12,599 bases of DNA. Source: Kiritimatiellia bacterium. GTDB taxonomy: Bacteria; Verrucomicrobiota; Kiritimatiellia; JAAZAB01. Position numbers and translations under genes: made by a program. Under the pieces are notes generated by a model that searched no databases, was not told where the DNA came from, and was given only the letters and a program-made list of their open reading frames with translations. Position 1 is the stretch's first letter. Every line of letters starts with the position of its first letter. This document shows positions 7,009 through 12,599 of the stretch, piece by piece. The stretch covers positions 1 to 12,599 of the forward strand of contig JAGYMT010000018.1 in assembly GCA_018400335.1 (NCBI GenBank). Direction: 5' to 3'.

Positions 7009-9440
7009 TCATCTCCCTTGATTGTGAGTTGTATTGAAACATCCGGCAAGCCTTTCGCCACGGCGCGCAAAACACCGGCGCCCGCCTCTTTCCGCGATTC
7101 AACAATCGCCAGGCAAAGCCCCCTGAAAGTTCGCCGCTCCTCTGAAGAATCCGGAGTGTGATCGCAGGGATCTCCGTTTCCTCCCCCCAGATAAAGACAG
7201 GCGCCCTCTATTTTAAAATGAACCAGTCTGTCGTCGTTCGGCACCAGGACTCCATTCTCGTCCAATAGCGACGCCGTGACACAAGCGACGTCTTGTCCGT
7301 CGGGCGCGAGAAGCGAGGTGTCGGCCGACAACAGCAGCCGGGCCGGGGCGCCTGCCGTGCGAACGGCATCTCGACAGACCTCGTTTCCATCACGATATCC
7401 GACGGCGGTCACATTGCCGGGCCGATAGATCGTTCGCCACTCAAGCAGTCCCGGCGAAGGCATCGGCTTGCGACCAAGAGATTCGCCATTGACCAAAAGG
7501 TCCACCTCGTCGCAGTTGCCCACGACGCGCAGGTAGACCGAACGGCCCTCCCTGCCCAGCCAGGTCCAGTGCGGAAAAACGTGGACCAGCGGCTCGGCCG
7601 GCCGCCAGCAAGCCTTGAAATAATAGTATGAATCCTTTGGAAACCCGCACAGGTCCATCGCGCCGAACTCTGAATGAATCCGGGGCCAGGTTGTTTCTCC
7701 CCGATAATCCATTCCTGACCACAGGAAACCGCCCGCCATGAATTCACGCTCCGCTATCGCTCGCCAGTGACAGACAAGGTCCGCCAACGTAGCCGCAAGA
7801 ATGTTTCCGGCGGCATCACTCGGACCTTGAATGCCGGCGGCCATCTCGGACTCCTGGAGCAACGGAAATTCCAGAGGTGTCGCGACTTCGCGCCGTCCGG
7901 CCTCGTCAAGATACGAGCAGCGGGTTTCGCGCAGAGCTCCGAATTCGGTTGACATGCATTTGAATTCAGGAAAAAGCGCGTGCTCCCGGTCATAAGCCCG
8001 CCAGCCGTAGTTTCGACCAACCGCGTCAACGGCGCGCCAGCATGCTCCCTGAGTTCCCGAATCGGGCGCGAAGTTATTTCCTGCAAACATCACCGGTCGA
8101 GTCCGGTCCTCCCGGCGCACGGCACAAGCCAAAGTACGCAGCGCCTTGGCCGCCAGTGGCCGGGTTGCGGCAAATTCTTCGTTGCACAAACTCCAGGCAA
8201 AGACGCACGGATGATGACGGTCACGCCTCACCATGAGGTCCAGATCCCGGCGCCCCTCCGGCGAAACATCCAGTTTTCTGTTTTCGTCAATCACCAGCAA
8301 CCCCAATCCGTCACAGGCGTCAAGAAAAGCCGGCGCCGGCGGATTGTGCGCGCACCGGAAGGCGTTCGCCCCCATTTCCTTTAGCAGTTCAACGCGCTTT
8401 TCGTGCAAACGGTCCGGAAGCGCGACTCCGACTCCCGCAAAATCCTGGTGGCAATTCACGCCTCGCAACTTGAGCGGCCGTCCGTTAAGAAAGAAGCCCC
8501 GCGCGGAATCAAAATCAAACCAACGCACGCCGAGCGGAATATCTCGACAGTCGGCAAGAACTCCTCCGCAATCCAACCGAGCTTGGGCTCGATACAGATA
8601 AGGATTATCCGGAGACCACGGATTGGGTCTTCTTATAATAGCGTCCAGCTCAATCGCGCTGAAGCCGGGAGTCAATCGCATCTCCGGGGACACCGCGGTC
8701 GCCGCCTCCCCGCCGTCCCGGCTCAGAATCGCCAGGCGCAGCACGGCATCCCGCGGCTCTTCATATTCGTTCACAACCGTGGCATGAAAGCGAACTGACG
8801 CCTCAGCCTCCGACGCATCCAGCGTCTCGCACCATGCGCCATGAAGGTCGAAATGCAAATGATCGAGAACGTGAAGATGCGCATGGCGATAGATGCCGCA
8901 GCCCTCGTACCACCAGCCCTCAACGGCTCGCGCGTCAACGCGCACGGCAACAACATCCAAGCGCCCGTCGTCAACCGGATCAGCGCTCTCCTGAAACCGC
9001 CAACGCGGGACCACGTCGGTAATATCGCACAGAAACGGGGTATAGCCGCTGGAATGAGAGCCCATGAAGAAGCCGTTGACCCAGACAGACGACTCGCGGC
9101 TGATGCCCTCGAATTCGAGAAACACCTTTTTGCCTTCTGAGTTCTCGGGCAGACGGAACGATTTGCGATACCATCCCACTCCTCGCGGATAGCTTCCCTG
9201 CTGGGGCAACGCCGTTTGAACCGGCTTGTTCTCAATCCCCCAATCGTGCGGCAGGCGAACGGAATGCCAGTCGGCATCGGGCGCATCGGGCTCGGCGCCA
9301 CCGGTCGCGAACCCCGCCTTCACGGCAATCGGAGCGGCGCTCTCGGGCATGCGGATATCGCCGGGATGGAACTTCCATCCCTCGTCGAAATCCCATAGGT
9401 TGAGTTTCTCTGATCCAAGGCTCGATTTTCTCCGATTCAT
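7005..9440 (-). CDS. GH2 family beta-galactosidase-like glycosidase with DUF4982
   Basis: 811 residues from ATG 9440 (AAGGGTG upstream). The frame runs back to a TTG at 9539, but that stretch covers the promoter and is not protein-like. GH2 hallmarks in order: DADWHSVRLPHDWGIE (56-70) and GVGWYRKSFRLPEN in the sugar-binding jelly roll, WYEGCGIYRHAHL (177-189), an Ig-like domain about 206-303, and the barrel with RGVNCHQDFAGVG (326-338), FRCAHNPP (361-368), WSLCNEE (acid/base Glu421) and MSTEFGALR (nucleophile Glu499). Residues about 613-690 match DUF4982, and about 700-808 form a terminal Ig-like domain. The normal GH2 SLGNE is SLCNE here. No signal peptide is seen, so action on imported oligosaccharides is likely. 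Beta-galactosidase is the best guess; beta-glucuronidase or exo-beta-mannosidase cannot be excluded. It is first in a five-gene operon. Confidence 0.95.
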   Translation of the reverse strand: MNRRKSSLGSEKLNLWDFDEGWKFHPGDIRMPESAAPIAVKAGFATGGAEPDAPDADWHSVRLPHDWGIENKPVQTALPQQGSYPRGVGWYRKSFRLPENSEGKKVFLEFEGISRESSVWVNGFFMGSHSSGYTPFLCDITDVVPRWRFQESADPVDDGRLDVVAVRVDARAVEGWWYEGCGIYRHAHLHVLDHLHFDLHGAWCETLDASEAEASVRFHATVVNEYEEPRDAVLRLAILSRDGGEAATAVSPEMRLTPGFSAIELDAIIRRPNPWSPDNPYLYRAQARLDCGGVLADCRDIPLGVRWFDFDSARGFFLNGRPLKLRGVNCHQDFAGVGVALPDRLHEKRVELLKEMGANAFRCAHNPPAPAFLDACDGLGLLVIDENRKLDVSPEGRRDLDLMVRRDRHHPCVFAWSLCNEEFAATRPLAAKALRTLACAVRREDRTRPVMFAGNNFAPDSGTQGACWRAVDAVGRNYGWRAYDREHALFPEFKCMSTEFGALRETRCSYLDEAGRREVATPLEFPLLQESEMAAGIQGPSDAAGNILAATLADLVCHWRAIAEREFMAGGFLWSGMDYRGETTWPRIHSEFGAMDLCGFPKDSYYYFKACWRPAEPLVHVFPHWTWLGREGRSVYLRVVGNCDEVDLLVNGESLGRKPMPSPGLLEWRTIYRPGNVTAVGYRDGNEVCRDAVRTAGAPARLLLSADTSLLAPDGQDVACVTASLLDENGVLVPNDDRLVHFKIEGACLYLGGGNGDPCDHTPDSSEERRTFRGLCLAIVESRKEAGAGVLRAVAKGLPDVSIQLTIKGDE

Positions 9441-9475
9441 ATCGAAGCACCCTTTTTTTATACTGGATTTATGAA

Positions 9476-9504
9476 TTGATACCACATTAAAAAAAGTAAT
9501 GCAA
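9476..9504 (-). promoter_or_regulatory. Candidate sigma70-type promoter of the GH2-led operon
   Basis: On the minus strand TTGCAT (9504-9499) and TATCAA (9481-9476) are separated by exactly 17 bp of T-rich DNA. The -35 matches consensus at three positions and the -10 at four. A start near 9469 would give a leader of about 29 nt to the ATG at 9440. It sits in the most AT-rich part of the window, directly ahead of the first operon gene. Hexamer matches are only moderate. Confidence 0.4.
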
Positions 9505-9546
9505 GGATAAAAAAGCACTTTTCCCTGTTGCCGTCTCAACCTATAT

Positions 9547-9571
9547 GGAGCAGTTCAACTGCTCCGCAGTT
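9547..9571. promoter_or_regulatory. Candidate operator: 19-bp perfect palindrome plus a third half-site
   Basis: GGAGCAGTTCAACTGCTCC (9547-9565) is a perfect 9-1-9 inverted repeat. A further GCAGTT at 9566-9571 gives three alternating half-sites (GCAGTT, AACTGC, GCAGTT) within 25 bp. It lies about 43 bp upstream of the proposed -35, a reasonable place for a dimeric regulator of the operon. No regulator gene is in the window, so the protein is unknown. It could instead be part of a repeat element. Confidence 0.4.
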
Positions 9572-9680
9572 GCTTTGGTTCACTGTAACTAGTGTATCTG
9601 CAATTTGTTGCGATGGCCGGTCAACTCTACTGATGCTGCACTAAACAGGTGAAAGACATCAACACCCAACAGCCAACACG

Positions 9681-9743
9681 GAATATCCAATATCCAAGGA
9701 ATCCGATGAATATTGGGAGTTCCTTGTTGAATGTTGGATATTC
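9681..9743. repeat. Imperfect inverted repeat resembling dispersed intergenic palindromes
   Basis: GAATATCCAA (9681-9690) pairs perfectly with TTGGATATTC (9734-9743), and CAAGGAA (9695-9701) with TTCCTTG (9720-9726). They are separated by an asymmetric internal loop, with an 18-nt apical loop. The left arm contains AATATCCAA twice. This composition (AATATCCAA, AAGGAA, TTCCTTGTTGAAT) looks like the multi-copy intergenic hairpins I associate with environmental PVC-type and related genomes. Copy number cannot be seen from one window. Confidence 0.5.
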
Positions 9744-9826
9744 AACTGCTCTTTCTAGGCAAATAGATCACCGGGCCGAGGCCGGCCGCGGACGCTCCGG
9801 CATCGTTCGTGGTTCGCCCGTGAGGC

Positions 9827-10966
9827 TCACCGGCACACACGATTCCGACTGGGAACATCTCGTCCCAGCCCGAGAATTTCGTGGCGCAGACGCAGATAAG
9901 TAAGGTAGTTTTCAAAACTGACGTCGGATGGGCAGCAGTGATCGAGCATGGGAATGTAACCGCCGCGTTCGACCGCTGGCCGCAAGCGGCGCAATTCCGA
10001 GGCTATGGCCTTCTCGCCGCCCGTCAGCATATGCTTGTGGATGTTGCCCGCCCAGACAATATTGCCCGGGTACAGATTCTGTAGCTTGTTGATTTCCATT
10101 CCGGCCTGCGCCTCCAGCGGCCAGAAACAATTCACGCCGCCCTCGATCCACAGTGGTAGAAGCGCATGAATATCACCGTCCGAATCCACTGAAATCCGGG
10201 TATAGCCGAAGGAGCCCGCAAGATCGGCCACGCGCCGATATCTCGGCAGCGCATGCTCCCGAAAGAGATCAGGTCCGATGATCGGTCCGTTCTTGAAACA
10301 TATATCCTCCCAGAAGTGCAGGCATTCGATGGGAATCCCATGTTCGCCGAAGTACCGCACCTGCCGCTCCGCGGAACGGCACAAAGTCTCGATTATATCC
10401 CCGAACCAGTCAGGATCATCGTAGGGCAGCATTGCAAAAGTTTCGAACCCCAGCCAGTTGCGCGCAGTGCCGAGCATTGATCCGATTTCCAGCCGCACCG
10501 GCACGTCGGCCGCGCGCGCTCGTTCAAAAACGAGGGACACCGCGGGGTCGACCGGATCCGGAAGCGAACCATCCACGTCGAGCCAGGCCTTCAGTCGATC
10601 CCACTCTTCCCGGTTGGTCACAGCCGGGCGGATTTCGTGGGGAATGGTCTTGTGCCATCCCTTGTTATCCTGATTAATGGAACCATCGCCCATTCGGCGG
10701 ATAACCGTGGTGTCGGTTTCCTTCAGGACCTCTTCCTCGAACAGCGGCGGCTTGGACACTCCCGCGGATACGCAGCAGTAGTAGCGATCAAGCCCGAAAG
10801 CGTCGCACCATTCATCGAAGCGACGCGGGTCCAGCTCGGGATTCAGCCCCTCACCCAGCCATCGCTCGTAGGCGTCCATAAGAGGGCCGTGATCCATGTT
10901 GGGCACCCTGGCTTCCGCGCCCCGAGCACAAAAAACACGATAATTTTCCCGATCTGATCGTTTCAT
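9827..10966 (-). CDS. Uroporphyrinogen decarboxylase (URO-D) superfamily protein, divergent metal site
   Basis: 379 residues from ATG 10966. An in-frame ATG at 11044 forms an ATGA overlap with the upstream stop and would add 26 residues. Both sites have weak Shine-Dalgarno signals. I prefer the shorter form because KRSDRENYRVFCARGAEARVP is the normal family N-terminus. Typical URO-D-like motifs: HFWEDICFKNGPIIGPDLFR (217-236), RISVDSDGDIHALLPLWIEGG (257-277), PGNIVWAGNIHKHML (300-314) and GGYIPMLDHCCPSDVSFENY (335-354). The position equivalent to H-x-C-G-D of the other paralogue reads D-x-D-G-D (Asp261, Asp263), so methyltransferase-type zinc ligands are missing. HemE's RQAGR is absent. It is likely cytoplasmic, follows the GH36-like gene, and its substrate is unknown. 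The two paralogues share fold motifs but are clearly not recent duplicates. Confidence 0.9.
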   Translation of the reverse strand: MKRSDRENYRVFCARGAEARVPNMDHGPLMDAYERWLGEGLNPELDPRRFDEWCDAFGLDRYYCCVSAGVSKPPLFEEEVLKETDTTVIRRMGDGSINQDNKGWHKTIPHEIRPAVTNREEWDRLKAWLDVDGSLPDPVDPAVSLVFERARAADVPVRLEIGSMLGTARNWLGFETFAMLPYDDPDWFGDIIETLCRSAERQVRYFGEHGIPIECLHFWEDICFKNGPIIGPDLFREHALPRYRRVADLAGSFGYTRISVDSDGDIHALLPLWIEGGVNCFWPLEAQAGMEINKLQNLYPGNIVWAGNIHKHMLTGGEKAIASELRRLRPAVERGGYIPMLDHCCPSDVSFENYLTYLRLRHEILGLGRDVPSRNRVCR

Positions 10967-11040
10967 GTTGAATCCCGTGATAATATTTCGCGCTGCAAGT
11001 GCGACATCGCCGCGATCGGTTGCTCTTGCATTCTTGCAAT

Positions 11041-12599
11041 TCATTCGGGCTCTTGCTGCTTCACGTCAAGCAATATTGCCGAGCGCCCATCCAGGCGCTT
11101 ACTGACAAACTCGCCGTCAAAAGTCTCGCACTCTCGTGTCCAGAAGTTCTCGGCAGCCGCCGGGCCGGTGTGTCCGAGGCGTGCCCGGCGAATCGAGATC
11201 ACTTGCGGCGAATCCGTCCAGTTGAACAACGCCAGGGACTGACGAATCCCCGCGGCGGCCGTAATGCCGTCGGAGGGGTAGTCAACGTACAGAACCTCGG
11301 GCAACGGAACGCCAGTGAAAGCGCGATCATCCGGACAATGCACCCTGTAGCCGCGGTCACAGCGATCCGTCAACCTGCGCATGGCCTGTACGAATTGGTC
11401 GGGCCAGGTCTCCATACGACCGCCCGTCTCGACAAGACCCATGTTCATGAAGCTCCACGTGAGCCGGAAATAGTTCTCGTTGTCGGTGTACTCGGGCATG
11501 ATGCCGACGCTGTCATTATTTAGCAGAAACGACTTGCGTCCTTCCAACCCCAGCGTCGGGAGCGCCCAGATGCAATTGCGTACCTGCTCATCCCATGCGC
11601 CCACCCCGATATCAGGCGTGTTGCGATAAGCGTCGGCCCACTGCCCGATAAAGGGATTGCCCATGCCGGTGGCAACGCAGGTCATGAACACTCCATCCGG
11701 CGGCAGGTGTTTCCGGACAGTCTCAAAAAACAGTGCCCGGACCTGCACCGAGGTCATCCGCGGATTCATCAACCGGGCATGGCGATCCTCAAAGTTCTGG
11801 CTCCAGAAATCCATCTTGCAGGCATCCATCCCCCACTCTCCCAGAATCACCGCAAGTGTGCGATCAAGAAAAGCCAGCGCTTCGGGATGGCTGAAATCCA
11901 GGAAGGCGTTCTTTTCGCCAATGAGATAGAGCGAGCCATCGGCATTTCGCAGGAACCAGTCCTGATGATCCGTGTACAGTTGAGACGGCGCCGTGACCGT
12001 CGGCGACCACCAGATGCCCGGCCGCAGTCCAAGGCGCCGCAGCTCGTCCGTGTACCCGCGGATCCCGCGCGGCCATTGCTTGCTGGAGACATGACAATTG
12101 GGATCTGGATAAAAGCGATTTAGAAAGGTCGTGCCGGCATCCCCCGCCAGATAGCCCGCATCCATCAGGAACCACTTCAGGTTTGGGAAGCTGTTGGCGA
12201 TGAACCGCGCCGTCGGCATGAGCGACGCCTCGGTCTGATCCCCGAAGACCCCGTAATTCCATGTACAATGGAAGGCCTCGCGCAGTATCGGCGTTTTCGG
12301 TCCGCGGAACCTGAAGCGCCTGGCCAGGAAATCCATATAGTCCGTGTAGGCATCTTCCGGCGCAAGGTCGCCGGTGAGCTGAATAAAAACCCCGTCCAGA
12401 ATCAGCGTCCCGCCCGCCGGAACTTCGAACCCGCCGCTCTGCCCCGGATCGTGATGAATAACAAAAAGGTCAAAAATGCCGGTGTTGACCATGGCGCGTT
12501 TGCGCAGCTCAAAAGTCGTGTAGTTCAGGGACTGGGAGGCCGCCGCGAACACAATGCCCTGCTTTCCCCGGATATCCTTGATGAAGAAAGCCGGAAAGG
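11041..12599 (-). CDS. GH36-like alpha-galactosidase (5' end beyond right edge)
   Basis: The frame is open to the edge. A GTG at 12552 is the first possible internal start, but 15 more sense codons precede it (ending ...KDIRGKQGI), so the gene is truncated on its 5' side. Numbering from that GTG: residues about 1-80 are the tail of the N-terminal sandwich. The barrel has TWNYGVFGD (97-105), FLMDAGY (128-134), RPGIWWSP (177-184), GMDACKMDFW (241-250; K-x-D nucleophile Asp248), FMTCVATGMGN (289-299) and QWADAYRNTPDIG (304-316; Asp307 likely acid/base, compare W-x-S-D of GH36). The C-terminal sandwich includes LALFNWTDSP (440-449). It probably removes terminal alpha-galactose (GH36/GH27 clan). 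It ends with TGA at 11043, one base into a possible downstream ATG. Confidence 0.88.
   Translation of the reverse strand, partial: FPAFFIKDIRGKQGIVFAAASQSLNYTTFELRKRAMVNTGIFDLFVIHHDPGQSGGFEVPAGGTLILDGVFIQLTGDLAPEDAYTDYMDFLARRFRFRGPKTPILREAFHCTWNYGVFGDQTEASLMPTARFIANSFPNLKWFLMDAGYLAGDAGTTFLNRFYPDPNCHVSSKQWPRGIRGYTDELRRLGLRPGIWWSPTVTAPSQLYTDHQDWFLRNADGSLYLIGEKNAFLDFSHPEALAFLDRTLAVILGEWGMDACKMDFWSQNFEDRHARLMNPRMTSVQVRALFFETVRKHLPPDGVFMTCVATGMGNPFIGQWADAYRNTPDIGVGAWDEQVRNCIWALPTLGLEGRKSFLLNNDSVGIMPEYTDNENYFRLTWSFMNMGLVETGGRMETWPDQFVQAMRRLTDRCDRGYRVHCPDDRAFTGVPLPEVLYVDYPSDGITAAAGIRQSLALFNWTDSPQVISIRRARLGHTGPAAAENFWTRECETFDGEFVSKRLDGRSAILLDVKQQEPE

Larger units (their letters stand above)
9441..9826. 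other. 386-bp non-coding region: promoter, palindrome and repeat-derived hairpin
   Basis: This is the only gap over 300 bp. It separates the GH36-like/URO-D pair from the five-gene operon. From right to left it holds: a GC-rich end just after the URO-D stop with a short hairpin (GGCCG/CGGCC at 9774-9787) but no U-tract; a hairpin of dispersed-repeat type (9681-9743); a perfect palindrome (9547-9565); and an AT-rich stretch with a candidate promoter (9476-9504). No convincing coding frame exists on either strand. Confidence 0.75.

Noticed and set aside
9441..9539. N-terminal extension of the GH2 protein from a TTG at 9539
   Set aside because: The 33 extra residues cover the AT-rich promoter-like DNA and do not match GH2 N-termini; ATG 9440 has its own ribosome site.
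10967..11044. 26-residue longer start for the URO-D protein at ATG 11044
   Set aside because: The ATGA overlap is attractive and cannot be excluded, but the added residues are unlike family N-termini; kept as an alternative only.

Overview
The window holds a minus-strand block of carbohydrate-active genes: seven genes in the body plus the 5' end of an eighth at the left edge. There is no 16S gene, marker gene or mobile element to fix the taxon. The gene mix (GH2 and GH36-like glycosidases, several uroporphyrinogen-decarboxylase-fold paralogues that are not HemE, secreted proteins of obscure family, no SusC/D) and the GC of roughly 57-60% suggest an environmental or gut polysaccharide degrader of the PVC type (Lentisphaerota, Kiritimatiellota, Verrucomicrobiota). 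This is an inference with modest confidence.

Layout, in the direction of transcription (right to left). (a) 12599-9827: a GH36-like alpha-galactosidase, cut by the right edge, followed by a URO-D-family protein. (b) 9826-9441: the only long non-coding stretch (386 bp). It carries a degenerate dispersed-repeat-like hairpin, a perfect 19-bp palindrome and a candidate sigma70-type promoter. (c) 9440-447: a compact operon of a GH2 beta-galactosidase-like enzyme, an unassigned glycosidase-like protein, a second URO-D-family protein, a secreted GH66-like TIM-barrel protein, and a secreted protein with a GATase1/ThuA-like C-terminus. Three of its four junctions are 4-base ATGA stop/start overlaps. 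The fourth has a 93-bp gap with a possible 10-codon minicistron. (d) 308-1: the start of a gene with a strong ribosome binding site and about 72% GC, encoding an arginine-rich N-terminus of unknown function.

Working model (inference): the secreted genes (GH66-like, GATase-like) act on an extracellular glycan, and the GH2, GH36-like and unassigned glycosidases, none with a visible export signal, finish oligosaccharides inside the cell. The most striking feature is that a glycosidase-like gene is immediately followed by a URO-D-fold gene twice in the window. One URO-D protein keeps an H-x-C-G-D metal-binding motif and the other has D-x-D-G-D at the same place. A role in processing modified (for example O-methylated) sugars is possible but unproven. 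No tRNA, rRNA, CRISPR array, transposase or integrase was seen.
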